A stretch of DNA of 64,000 nucleotides from DASYXW01 sp035934405 (lineage in GTDB: Bacteria; Acidobacteriota; Terriglobia; UBA7540): assembly GCA_035934405.1 (NCBI GenBank), contig DASYXW010000058.1:1-64000 (forward strand), written 5' to 3'. This document shows, piece after piece, positions 53,277 through 61,072 of the stretch; the stretch's first letter is position 1; each line of letters starts with the position of its first letter. Both the position numbers and the translations under genes were made by a program. The notes beneath the pieces were generated by a model, which ran no database searches, was not told where the DNA came from, and saw only the letters and a program-made list of their open reading frames with translations.

Positions 53277-53450
53277 ATGACGTTCGAAGAGGCGGGGCGC
53301 GCGATGGATCGCGAGGTTGGCAAACTGGTGAAGATGATCGAGCAAAAGGTGAAGACGTCCGGACGGCGGGACGCGGCTGACATGCTGCGCCGCGCCTCCG
53401 AACAGCTTGCCAAGCTCGCCGCGAATCTGGAGAAACCGGGAAAGCGGTAA
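53277..53450 (+). CDS. Small helical hypothetical protein (57 residues)
   Basis: GGAGG stands 6 bases before the ATG, choosing it over ATG 53265. The protein is a single amphipathic, basic helical stretch (AMDREVGKLVKMIEQKVKTS, then DMLRRASEQLAKLAANLEK). No family was recognised. A word array starts at its stop codon. Confidence 0.55.
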   Translation: MTFEEAGRAMDREVGKLVKMIEQKVKTSGRRDAADMLRRASEQLAKLAANLEKPGKR

Positions 53451-53600
53451 GCGGCAAACAGTAGACGGAATACGGTAGACGGAAGTTTGGAACTTCGAGA
53501 ACCTCCGATGCGGGTAGCTGCTGCTCTGGCCTTTACTGGACGCCGCTGTATGCCGTCTACCGCCTACCGCCTACCAGCTTTCGTCTGCTGTCTGCTGCTT
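53446..53600. repeat. Inverted pair of TAGACGG / CCGTCTA word arrays around the rlpA start
   Basis: AGTAGACGGAATACGGTAGA and a following CGGAAG (53460-53485) are mirrored by CCGTCTACCGCCTACCGCC (53552-53570). The right array runs into CTGCTGTCTGCTGCTT (about 53585-53600). The right array encodes the first residues of the RlpA signal peptide. Confidence 0.7.
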
Positions 53601-54326
53601 CTCACCGCCTCTACCGGCTGCCTGCATCGCCATCATCATCACGCCGCACGACGGTATCCTCCGCCGCCTCCTCCGTCACAGCCGCCTCCGCCAGAGACGG
53701 GCGGGGCGCCCGCGCCGTCCATCCCCCCAACGCCCTCCCGCTCCGTGCCCGGCGCTCCACCCGCTCCTATTGTCCAAGGCGAGGAGGGCATCGCCTCCTG
53801 GTACGGGCATCCTTACCACGGCCGTCCGACCGCGAGCGGGGAAATCTACAACATGTACGGCATCAGCGCCGCCCATCGCACGCTGCCCTTCGGCACCGAG
53901 GTGCGCGTCCACGACCTCGACAACGGCCGGAGCGTGGACGTGCGCATCAACGACCGTGGGCCGTTCGTGGAAGGTCGCATCATTGATCTTTCCTACGGCG
54001 CGGCGAAGGCGATCGCCATGCTTGGCCCTGGAATTGCGCGGGTGCAACTGGAGATTCTGAACCCGCAGGTGGCGAGCCTCCCCGGCATCTTCGCGGTGCA
54101 GGTCGGTGCCTTCCGTGATCCTTCGAACGCCGCCCGAATGCGCGACCGCATCACCGCGGCCGCGTTCAGCCAAGTGATGATCCAGAGCTTCGACCGCGGC
54201 GACGGGATGTTCCATCGCGTCCGTGTGGGGCGCGAAGCTACGGAAGATGATGCCCGCGCTCTGGCGGAGCAATTGAAGCAAGCGGGTCTGGCAACTGAGA
54301 CATTTGTGGTCAGGTTGAATTATTGA
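53550..54326 (+). CDS. rlpA: RlpA-family septal ring lytic transglycosylase lipoprotein with SPOR domain
   Basis: The 258-residue lipoprotein has a leader ending LTASTGC (lipid Cys at 24), a His/Pro-rich linker, the RlpA double-psi beta-barrel (about 94-185; GIASWYGHPYHGRPTASGEI, AHRTLPFGTEVRVHDL, VRINDRGPFV) with the catalytic Asp in INDRGPF, and a C-terminal SPOR domain (FAVQVGAFRDPSNAARM) that binds denuded septal peptidoglycan. In-frame starts at 53487 (TTG) and 53508 exist, but the leader from 53550 has a lipoprotein-like length. The stop codon lies inside a dispersed repeat. Confidence 0.88.
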   Translation: MPSTAYRLPAFVCCLLLLTASTGCLHRHHHHAARRYPPPPPPSQPPPPETGGAPAPSIPPTPSRSVPGAPPAPIVQGEEGIASWYGHPYHGRPTASGEIYNMYGISAAHRTLPFGTEVRVHDLDNGRSVDVRINDRGPFVEGRIIDLSYGAAKAIAMLGPGIARVQLEILNPQVASLPGIFAVQVGAFRDPSNAARMRDRITAAAFSQVMIQSFDRGDGMFHRVRVGREATEDDARALAEQLKQAGLATETFVVRLNY

Positions 54327-54366
54327 GGATTACATATTACAGTGGCGCTCGTTCGTTGTAGCGGCG
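54323..54366. repeat. Partial copy of the 23.3-kb MITE-like element
   Basis: TTGAGGATTACA and GTGGCGCTCGTT plus GTTGTAGCGGC match the left part of the element at 23261. The rlpA stop codon (54324-54326) lies in its first bases. The rest of 54367-54619 shows no gene; it may include degraded transposase sequence. Confidence 0.6.
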
Positions 54367-54619
54367 TCTATAACGGCGTCGGCTCTGTCAAGATACACGA
54401 CGTCCTTCGCGAGCCGGGGGCGGAGTCAAGGGCGAGCGCAGCGAGTTCATCGCAGACCCTTGACGCCGCGACCGGCTCGCCCCAGGCAAGAGTTCGAGGC
54501 TCGACAACTCGGCTCGGCCCTGGCCGCTCCACCGCTTCCAGCGCCAGCACGCCCCCTGGCCAATGGCCATCGCCTGCAACGGGTCTTCCCCGCCGTCCGC
54601 AACCGATCCCGCCCGCCGC

Positions 54620-54912
54620 GGCGGGCTCGGCATCACGAGGGGCGGTCTTCTGCGCCCGCACCACCCGGGCCCGGATGCGCACCGCGTCCCCCACTCACCA
54701 CTGATGCCCACACTTCACCAGCAGCCGCTCGAACCCGAGCGCGGGAAAGGTGCTTCGATTCCCAAGATGGCGCCGCGGGGCCAACCGGCATGGAATGCTG
54801 CTACCTCCTCTTTGCCGGGTTCCAACCAGCGAATCATGATCTCGCCGGTCTCTTCCTTCACCCAAGCCATCACTTGGTAGCGCGTATGCAAATCACATCC
54901 GATAATGTTCAT
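54620..54912 (-). pseudogene. IS110-family transposase remnant
   Basis: From ATG 54912 the minus strand reads MNIIGCDLHTRYQVMAWVKE and AAFHAGWPRGAILGIEA, the N-terminal DEDD domain of IS110 transposases. A frameshift then moves the reading to STFPALGFERLLVKCGHQW, an in-frame TGA follows, and after it come VGDAVRIRARVVRAQKTAPR and DAE, the next conserved block. The rest of the transposase is missing. It is therefore a dead, truncated insertion sequence; the AT-rich element copy B begins about 90 bases upstream of its start. Confidence 0.8.
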
Positions 54913-54999
54913 AGCTCGGCTTTTTTCTTCCGCGGCCTTGGTCTGGGACAACCCAAGTCTACGATTAGAGGAGCCGACGCCGTTATCCAATCACTCTCT

Positions 55000-55640
55000 G
55001 AGCGGCGGATTCGATTGAAAAGAAAAGGCCGCCGGTCGCAGACCGCCGCTATAACGTCTAAACTGGACCACTGCCGACCTAAGAAAGGTCTTGACAACAC
55101 GTCCTAATGGTGTCATACTTTTTGTTGGCCCTGAATCTCGCTCGATTTGTTTGATAGTGAGGAACTTAGCTCCAGTTTCGCGCTCCCTCCCCGTGCCCTC
55201 CACCTTCAAACAGCCCAACAGAAAAGCGAAGCTAACCTGCTTAAGTCATTGGCCATTAAAGAGATATTTGAAAAACGGAGAAAGCGAAGCTAATTCAATT
55301 AAGATATTGATACTAAACAAGATAGGCAAAGAAATGCAGAAAAACGAAGCTAACTGTACTATCATTCATGGTATCATACAGATACAGCGTGATAACACGT
55401 CGTTTTTGGGAAAAATCAGAACGCGGGAGTTCCTTGGCCGAATTGGGAGCGCGAATGACCGCGAGTTTCGGTACGACAGAATCCATGGTGAACAAGCTTT
55501 GGTTATTGCATAGGATTAGAGACGAAATCGACCCCCCAAATTATGAGCAACTCGATGAGGGAAAAAACTAATAAACAGTTCTGAATCAGCAACATAATGG
55601 TTTCTAAATCCCTCGTCGGCAAAATATCATTTTGGCGCCG
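55000..55640 (+). repeat. AT-rich dispersed element, copy B
   Basis: This is the direct-repeat partner of 31088-31740. It keeps the leading 50-base GC-rich segment, the promoter, TTTGATAGTGAGGAACTTAG, three GAAGCTAA units (55228, 55286, 55346) and the end TTTGGCGCCG. It ends 11 bases before the start codon of the NtrC-type regulator, so the element forms that gene's whole upstream region. Short frames through it (for example ending NKLWLLHRIRDEIDPPNYEQ) have no recognised family. Confidence 0.8.
55091..55119 (+). promoter_or_regulatory. Sigma-70 promoter inside AT-rich element B
   Basis: TTGACA (55091-55096), 17-base spacer, CATACT (55114-55119). Transcription from here would give the downstream regulator a leader of about 525 bases. 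Confidence 0.6.
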
Positions 55641-55651
55641 CGGACATAACG

Positions 55652-57046
55652 ATGCCCACCATCCTGATTGTCGAAGACGAAGCGAAGATGGCCCGGCTGC
55701 TGGAGCTTACCATGGCGGAGGCGGGCTACAGCACGCGTTCGGTGGCGGACGCCGAAGCCGGACTGAAATTCGTGCACAGTGAGCCCGTTGACCTCGTGCT
55801 CACCGACCTGCGCCTTCCTGGAATGGACGGGCTCGAGTTCCTACAGGCCGTGAAGCGGACCAACGCCGAGCTGCCCGTAGTCGTGATGACGGCCTATGGC
55901 ACGGTTTCGACGGCGGTCGAGGCCATGAAGGCCGGGGCCAGCGATTACGTCCTCAAGCCTTTTTCGCTCGATGAAATAAAGCTCATCATCGGCAAGGAAC
56001 TCGACGTCAACCGCTTGCGCCAGGAAAACCGGTCGCTGCGCGAGGCCCTGGGCAAACGCTACGAGTTCCGCAACATCATCGCCGGGAGCGCCAGGATGCA
56101 GGAAGTGCTGGCGACGGTCGAGCGCGTGGCGCCCACCAACTCCACCGTTCTGCTGGGCGGCGAAAGCGGCGCCGGCAAGGACATGATCGCGCGCGCCATC
56201 CACGAGCATTCCCGCCGCGCCTCGGGGCCCTTTGTCAAAATCAACTGCACCGCAATTCCGGAGAATCTGCTGGAGAGCGAGCTCTTCGGATTTGAGAAGG
56301 GCGCCTTTACCGGCGCCGTCGCTGCCAAGCCGGGCAAGTTCGAGCTGGCCGATAGGGGAACGTTGTTCCTCGACGAAATCGGCGACGTGGCTCCGGCGAT
56401 CCAGGTGAAGCTCTTGCGGGTGCTGCAGGAACGCGAGTTCGAGCGGCTGGGCAGCACCAAGACCTTGAGGGTGGACGTGCGCCTCGTGGCGGCGACCAAC
56501 CGCGACCTTCGCGCCGCGCTCGAAGACGGCACTTTCCGCGAGGACTTGTACTATCGCTTGAACGTGGTGCCGATTGACATTCCGCCGTTGCGCGAGCACA
56601 AGGAAGACATTCCCCTGCTGGTCAACCTGTTCATCGAGCGCTCTGCCGCGGAGTCCGGCAAGCCGGTTCGCGGGATCACACCGGCGGCACTGCAGCAATT
56701 GTGCGACTTCCACTGGCCCGGCAACGTCCGCGAGCTGCAAAACATTATCGAGCGCGCCGTAGCTCTTTCAACGGGAACGATGATTGACCTGGAAGATATT
56801 CGGCTGGATTCGCCCGGCTTGTCGCGAGCAACCACCGAGAGCGGCGTCACGGCCGCAGCAGGGTCTGCCGCCACCGCGCCTTTCCCGCCCGCCGGCATGA
56901 CCCTTGAAGCCTACGAAGACGAGATGATCCGCGAGGCGGTGCGTCGTGCCGGCGGCAACAAGAGCGAGGCCGCAAGAATGTTGGGTCTGTCGCGCAACAC
57001 GCTGCGTTATCGGCTGTCGAAGATGGGGGTTCCGGACGAGGGTTAG
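55652..57046 (+). CDS. NtrC-family sigma-54 response regulator (orphan)
   Basis: The 464-residue protein has a receiver domain with D52 (LVLTDLRLPG), an AAA+ domain with Walker A GESGAGKD, canonical GAFTGA at 217-222, Walker B LFLDEIGD and a Fis-type helix-turn-helix (NKSEAARMLGLSRNTLRYRL). All residues for sigma-54 activation are in place. No histidine kinase is adjacent; the NtrB-like orphan kinase at 27729 is a possible partner. The gene lies directly downstream of AT-rich element B. Confidence 0.93.
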   Translation: MPTILIVEDEAKMARLLELTMAEAGYSTRSVADAEAGLKFVHSEPVDLVLTDLRLPGMDGLEFLQAVKRTNAELPVVVMTAYGTVSTAVEAMKAGASDYVLKPFSLDEIKLIIGKELDVNRLRQENRSLREALGKRYEFRNIIAGSARMQEVLATVERVAPTNSTVLLGGESGAGKDMIARAIHEHSRRASGPFVKINCTAIPENLLESELFGFEKGAFTGAVAAKPGKFELADRGTLFLDEIGDVAPAIQVKLLRVLQEREFERLGSTKTLRVDVRLVAATNRDLRAALEDGTFREDLYYRLNVVPIDIPPLREHKEDIPLLVNLFIERSAAESGKPVRGITPAALQQLCDFHWPGNVRELQNIIERAVALSTGTMIDLEDIRLDSPGLSRATTESGVTAAAGSAATAPFPPAGMTLEAYEDEMIREAVRRAGGNKSEAARMLGLSRNTLRYRLSKMGVPDEG

Positions 57047-57114
57047 GCCTCGCTTATTGTGTGATTCCGTGCCGTTATGGCGTTCCTGATGTCTTAACCC
57101 CGCAACCCGGCCAC

Positions 57115-58221
57115 TCAAGACGCGCCCGGCAGCAGCGGCTCAGGGCTTGGGGCCTGGCTCAGGCAGTAACTCGACCCGCCACTCTGCTGGTCGTCGTAGC
57201 TGCTATAGATACTCTGCACCGTCCACGTGTTGGCGCCGACGGTGATGGTATCCGACTCGCCGTTGCAGATGTCCCCGACCTCTTCGCTGTTGGGATCAGT
57301 CTGGTCGTACCATCCGGTCGGTGGGTTGGGGTCCGTAACCATCTCGGCGAACTCGTGGCTGGCTACTTGAGTGCGCCGCTGTTCCTGCGTCTCGCTGAGC
57401 TGCAGCGTGCAGCCGGGGGAGCCGCCGCACGAATTCTCAAGACAGGCGTCGTCCAGGGCGGGAATCACGGAGTAGTAAAACGGATTCCCCGCCGAAGTCG
57501 TAAAGCCATTGTGATAGCCGAACGCGGTGTCGCCCATCGGCTCGCACATCACGATGCCGAGGCTGGAGTCGTTCACTTCGGTGTTCTCGTCGAGAAATAT
57601 GAGCAGCACGTCGGACGTATTGTTCGCCGGCGGCTCCGGAATCACGCCAGCGTCGATGTTCGATTGGATGACGCTCTGAATGTCGCTGTCGGCAAGTTGA
57701 CTGGCCACGTTCGCCACGAGCGAGGATTCGCCGAAACTTCCGCTGCCGTTGCCCGTCCCCACGCCGTACTGGCTGAGCACGTTCATGAAGTCGCTGTTCA
57801 AAAGGTCCTGCGCGAACTGGGTGAGCCGCTGCGCCGCCGTTTGGTGCGCGGCATCGCTCCAAAGCGCCCCCCAGAAACTCGTGGAGAGGGCCGGGTTCGT
57901 AATCACCGGACCGCCGTTGTAGACAAAGCCCGGGTAGGCCGGCTGCCCCGGTGCCGCCGCGGCCCGCGGCGGCCGGAATGCGCCCACTCGTCCGAGCATT
58001 CGCCGCTTCGGCGGTCTCTTGGCGCCCCGCCCCTGCGGCTGACGTTTCCTGCCCCGAGCGGCCTTCGGAGCCGCTGGTCGCCGCTTGGCCGTGACTCTTG
58101 CAGCGCGCCGCACGTGTCTTTTCGCCCGCGCCTTCGTCCGCTTGGCGCGCTTGGGCCGCTTGGTCTTATCCGGCCGTTTACCACCGGTCTTGGTACGAGC
58201 CTTAACTTTCTTCCGGGGCAT
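57115..58221 (-). CDS. Secreted-type protein with HEFAE motif and histone H1-like basic N-terminus
   Basis: The 368-residue protein begins with about 75 residues made mainly of Lys, Arg, Ala and Pro (PRKKVKARTKTGGKRPDKTK and onward), similar in composition to histone H1 tails; no hydrophobic leader is seen. The globular part (95-365) begins VYNGGPVITNPALSTSFWGA and contains a Cys-bearing loop, GYHNGFT, ASHEFAEMVTDP (HEFAE at 289-293) and EEVGDICNG, a layout shared with bacterial relatives of the plant EXORDIUM/phosphate-induced family in which HE...TDP may bind metal. Activity is unproven. AAAGGAG precedes the ATG. It lies 110 bases downstream of a structured RNA with terminator, which may control it. 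Confidence 0.6.
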   Translation of the reverse strand: MPRKKVKARTKTGGKRPDKTKRPKRAKRTKARAKRHVRRAARVTAKRRPAAPKAARGRKRQPQGRGAKRPPKRRMLGRVGAFRPPRAAAAPGQPAYPGFVYNGGPVITNPALSTSFWGALWSDAAHQTAAQRLTQFAQDLLNSDFMNVLSQYGVGTGNGSGSFGESSLVANVASQLADSDIQSVIQSNIDAGVIPEPPANNTSDVLLIFLDENTEVNDSSLGIVMCEPMGDTAFGYHNGFTTSAGNPFYYSVIPALDDACLENSCGGSPGCTLQLSETQEQRRTQVASHEFAEMVTDPNPPTGWYDQTDPNSEEVGDICNGESDTITVGANTWTVQSIYSSYDDQQSGGSSYCLSQAPSPEPLLPGAS

Positions 58222-58331
58222 GCTCGCTCCTTTTCTCGGCGCTGCAAGAACCATCCAGTATGTCTCAGTTCGATGCAGTGCCGGATCGCTTGGGGTGCGC
58301 CATTTATAGTCCAAAGACGATGAATCGGCCG

Positions 58332-58377
58332 AAAATAATAAGCCCCCGGCCTTGCGCCGAAACGCACGGCCAGGGGC
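58332..58377 (-). terminator. Intrinsic terminator of the structured RNA
   Basis: GCCCCTGGCC and GGCCGGGGGC form a 10-bp stem, extended by TGCG/CGCA, followed by TTATTATTTT. This is a strong factor-independent terminator on the minus strand, ahead of the gene starting at 58221. Confidence 0.8.
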
Positions 58378-58493
58378 CTCAGGGTGCTGATGGGATTGGC
58401 TGCCTCGCGTCGAGCGAGTTCAGGCGCCGACTAGCGCCTTCGACCGTCCTCCCTTCGCTGAAAGGAGGCTCCCAAACGAGCGCCAGCGAGCGC

Positions 58494-58535
58494 CTAAGCC
58501 TCAGCACCCTCGCTACGGTTACTTTCGATGGTCAT
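58494..58535 (-). CDS. 13-codon leader peptide with maximal Shine-Dalgarno
   Basis: ATG 58535 is preceded by a ribosome site whose 17 bases (58552-58536) match the complement of the 16S rRNA 3' end, at ideal spacing. The frame reads MTIESNRSEGAEA then TAG. No amino acid is enriched as in classical amino-acid attenuators. Its last codons form the 5' arm of the closing stem, so a translating ribosome would open it. Confidence 0.5.
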   Translation of the reverse strand: MTIESNRSEGAEA

Positions 58536-58563
58536 GGATCACCTCCTTTCTAGCGATGGCCCG

Positions 58564-58593
58564 ATAATAGAGGCCGATTCGCGGCCCTGTCAA
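58564..58593 (-). promoter_or_regulatory. Sigma-70 promoter of the structured RNA
   Basis: Minus-strand TTGACA (58593-58588), 18-base spacer, TATTAT (58569-58564). Predicted transcript start near 58557. Confidence 0.8.
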
Positions 58594-58755
58594 GAGGAAT
58601 CCGCCGCTGCTGGGCCGAGGGAACCGCAAGCGAAGTAATCGTTGCGCTGCGGCGCGCCCCGCGCTAAGATTCGAGGCTAGCCAGGTAGACGGCGCCGAGG
58701 CAACGCAGGTGGGCTACATCCGCCTGGCCGGGGGGCAAGGGGCAGGGAGCTCGAC

Positions 58756-59346
58756 ATGTTATGGGATAAGAAGCAGCCACGCGCGACGTCGCCGGGTCCG
58801 CCAGATCCGATGACGGTTCCGCCTGAGTTTCTTCCGGCAGCGCGGCCGTCGCCCAGCGGCCCGCCAAGTCAGTCAGGCCAGCCGGACTCTTCGGGCCAAT
58901 CAAATCGCTCCAGCCAACCGGGCAGATGGGAAAACCCAATGACAGACAACGCACAGAGAACGACTCCGATCTCGACGGGCCAGCAGACGGTACTCGGCCG
59001 CTCGGTGGTGCTGAAAGGCGAGCTCTCCGGAAACGAGGATTTGCTCATCGAGGGCCAGTTTGAAGGTACCATCAACGTGAAGGACCACACCCTGACGGTC
59101 GGTCCGCAGGGCCAGGTGAAGTCCGAGATTCACGCCCGGCAAGTGGTCATCCACGGCTCGGTCGACGGCAAGGTCTCGGCGCGCGACAAGATCGAGATCC
59201 GCAAGACCGGGAACGTGGTGGGCGACCTGGTTTCGGCCGGCGTGGCCATTGAGGACGGCGCCTACTTCAAGGGCAGCATCGAGATCCTCCGCGAAGGCAA
59301 GCAGGAAGCCCCACGCGCCGCAGCCGCGGCGGCTGCCAGGGATTGA
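58756..59346 (+). CDS. Bactofilin-family cytoskeletal protein
   Basis: The 196-residue protein has a long Pro/Ser/Gln-rich N-terminus (1-75) and a bactofilin beta-helix domain (about 78-180; LGRSVVLKGELSGNEDLLIE, GQFEGTINVKDHTLTVGPQG, VIHGSVDGKVSARDKIEIRK) with the regular turns of the fold, then an Ala-rich tail. Bactofilins polymerise without nucleotide at the inner face of the membrane and help shape cells or place envelope enzymes. AGGGAG stands 6 bases before the ATG. The N-terminal extension is longer than usual. Confidence 0.92.
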   Translation: MLWDKKQPRATSPGPPDPMTVPPEFLPAARPSPSGPPSQSGQPDSSGQSNRSSQPGRWENPMTDNAQRTTPISTGQQTVLGRSVVLKGELSGNEDLLIEGQFEGTINVKDHTLTVGPQGQVKSEIHARQVVIHGSVDGKVSARDKIEIRKTGNVVGDLVSAGVAIEDGAYFKGSIEILREGKQEAPRAAAAAAARD

Positions 59347-59413
59347 CGATCGACGATTGCAGATTGAGAGCGAAGCGTCTGAATCGGCAGTCAGCAATCT
59401 TGAGGGCTGAGGA
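59344..59413. repeat. Word array between bactofilin and methyltransferase-like genes
   Basis: GACGATCGACGATTGCAGAT, then GTCAGCAATCTTGAGGGC and TGAGGATTGAGG, are degenerate copies of short words that fill the gap and reach the start of the next gene. Confidence 0.5.
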
Positions 59414-60025
59414 TTGAGGATCGCGGCACAATCAGCCGTCGCCAATGGCGCCACTCTAAAGAGCAACGGCCTCGAATGGCTCTGGCAGCACCTTCGCGAC
59501 GTTCCCCGCCCGCGCCTCCTCGATTGCGGGCCAGCGCGTCGGGCGACGGTCGAAGTCCTGCTGCGGCGCGGCTCGACGCTCCACGTCGCCGACTTGATCT
59601 CTCCCGTCGAGCGCGGCGATCCGGAATTGTGGGATCGCGCCCGCAAGGCGCCCGTCTTCCGCACTGAAGTTCTCCTGGCGCAGATACCGCCCATCCCCGC
59701 CGCGTCCCTATCCGCCATCTTCTGCTGGCAACTCCTGGACCTGCTACCGCGCGATGCGCTTGCCGCCGTCGTGCTCCACTTGTATCTCTACCTCGAGCCC
59801 AATGGCGTCCTCTTCTGCCTGCTCCGCGATCCGCACTTGGCCACCGGCGTCGAACCGCACTGGTGGCTCGAAAGCCTGGCAACGATGGGACGAGATGACG
59901 AAGGGACAAAGCCCTTTCCACATCCCGCGCTGACCAATCGCGAAATGGAAGGCCTGATTCCCACCGGCAGCGTGAAGACTTTCCTCACCCGCTCGGGTTG
60001 GCGTGAATTCCTGGCCATCAAATAG
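59414..60025 (+). CDS. SAM-methyltransferase-like protein
   Basis: The 203-residue protein has a class I Rossmann pattern: RLLDCGPARRATVEVLLRRG in the motif I position (a Gly loop of CGPA rather than GxGxG), LHVADLI ending in the acidic residue expected to hold the ribose, and FCWQLLDLLPRDAL followed by VVLHLYLYLEPNGVLFCLLR. The methyl acceptor is unknown and the degenerate loop leaves activity in doubt. It starts with a TTG within a word array, so the N-terminus is uncertain. It ends one base before pgeF starts. Confidence 0.55.
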   Translation: MRIAAQSAVANGATLKSNGLEWLWQHLRDVPRPRLLDCGPARRATVEVLLRRGSTLHVADLISPVERGDPELWDRARKAPVFRTEVLLAQIPPIPAASLSAIFCWQLLDLLPRDALAAVVLHLYLYLEPNGVLFCLLRDPHLATGVEPHWWLESLATMGRDDEGTKPFPHPALTNREMEGLIPTGSVKTFLTRSGWREFLAIK

Positions 60026-60026
60026 C

Positions 60027-60950
60027 ATGACCGTCTCGTTCAACCTGACTTCGTCGCAAGGTCTCGAGTGGATCGAGTGCAGCCTTTTCAGCCGCCTTCC
60101 CTGGCTGCTCCACGCCGTCAGCACGCGCCGGGGAGGAGTGAGCCCTCCACCGGCCGAGGGTCTGAATCTGGGTTACACGCCGGGAGACGAGCGCTACCGC
60201 GTGGACGAGAACCGCCGGCGGTTCCTCCACGCCATCGGAGCCAGGGGGTTCACGCTCGCCACGCTCCAGCAGGTGCACTCGACGGCTGTTCACCAGGTTA
60301 TCCGCGAACCTTCCGGCGCGCTTGAGTGCGTGCCAACGGGCTTGCAAATGGCGCTTGGCGGTAACGGACCCGGCGACAGCTTAACGCTGACTCCCGGCCC
60401 CCGGTCCGTGACCCCCGAGTGCGGCCCCGCGGGTGACGCCTTGATGACGGCGGAAAGCGGGGTTCTGCTTTCGGTTCGGGTGGCTGACTGCCTGCCCATT
60501 CTGTTGGTCGATCCCCGGCAGCGGGTCGTGGCCGCTGTGCACGCCGGTTGGCGCGGCGCGCTCGGCCGAATCGCGCAGAAGACTGCGGCGGAGATGCAGC
60601 GAATCTTTGGGTCGCGGCCTTCCGAGATTCTTGCCGCTGTCGGACCCGGTATCGGCGCCTGCTGCTACGAAGTGGGCGGCGAGGTGGCGCAACGGTTTCG
60701 CGGCGCCTTCGCCGGCGGTGACGCCTTTTTTTGCGAGCGGGAACAGGCTGCCGCCAGCGCGAGAAATAATCTCCTGCAATTGGATCTCACCGCGGTCGTG
60801 CGCCGGCAACTCCTCGACGGCGACCTCGATCCGGACAACATTCACGCGACAGATTTCTGTACGGCTTGTCGTACTGACCTGTTTTTCTCGCACCGCAAGG
60901 AAGGCCCCACGACCGGCCGGATGATGGCCGTCGCGGGTATGCGTCCGTGA
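60027..60950 (+). CDS. pgeF: Peptidoglycan editing factor PgeF (YfiH/laccase-domain family)
   Basis: The 307-residue protein carries the family's metal and catalytic motifs in order: QQVHST, RVADCLPILLVDP with the conserved Cys and Asp, HAGWRGAL and GPGIGACCYEVG, ending with FFSHRKEGPTTGRMM. These enzymes were first called polyphenol oxidases; the established role is hydrolysis that corrects misincorporated residues in peptidoglycan precursors. A 30-residue insertion (about 100-130) before the DCLP motif is longer than usual. It lies one base downstream of the methyltransferase-like gene. Confidence 0.9.
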   Translation: MTVSFNLTSSQGLEWIECSLFSRLPWLLHAVSTRRGGVSPPPAEGLNLGYTPGDERYRVDENRRRFLHAIGARGFTLATLQQVHSTAVHQVIREPSGALECVPTGLQMALGGNGPGDSLTLTPGPRSVTPECGPAGDALMTAESGVLLSVRVADCLPILLVDPRQRVVAAVHAGWRGALGRIAQKTAAEMQRIFGSRPSEILAAVGPGIGACCYEVGGEVAQRFRGAFAGGDAFFCEREQAAASARNNLLQLDLTAVVRRQLLDGDLDPDNIHATDFCTACRTDLFFSHRKEGPTTGRMMAVAGMRP

Positions 60951-61072
60951 AAAAACTGAGAAAAACCAAGTCGGTTCTGGCCGTGGCGATATGACCGCTC
61001 GGGGAAGTGCCGGGGGCGGGTTTGTCAAACGGCCGCCTGCCGGCAACCAGCCGCTAGTCCAGCCGCGACCTT

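Larger units (their letters stand above)
58332..58557 (-). ncRNA. Structured RNA / leader with extended Shine-Dalgarno
   Basis: A strong promoter and an intrinsic terminator delimit a transcript of about 225 bases. It contains GAAAGGAGG (58550-58542), which is complementary over nine bases to CCTCCTTTC (58468-58460). That second segment can instead pair locally with AAGGGAGG (58455-58448), so two exclusive folds exist. AGGGTGCTGA (58510-58501) pairs perfectly with TCAGCACCCT (58390-58381) to close the domain. Hairpins GGCGC-TAGTCG-GCGCC and CTCG...CGAG lie inside. No known RNA family was recognised. It may be an attenuator for the gene at 57115 or an independent small RNA. Confidence 0.6.

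Noticed and set aside
55091..55513. 140-codon frame starting at TTG 55091 in element B
   Set aside because: The proposed start codon is the -35 box of the element's promoter, and the C-terminal half is not shared with copy A. Parts of the frame are similar between copies, but DNA-level similarity explains this.
58536..58552. Plus-strand match to the 3' end of 16S rRNA (anti-Shine-Dalgarno)
   Set aside because: Only 17 bases match and the upstream 16S helix sequence is absent. It is explained as the complement of an extended ribosome site on the minus strand.
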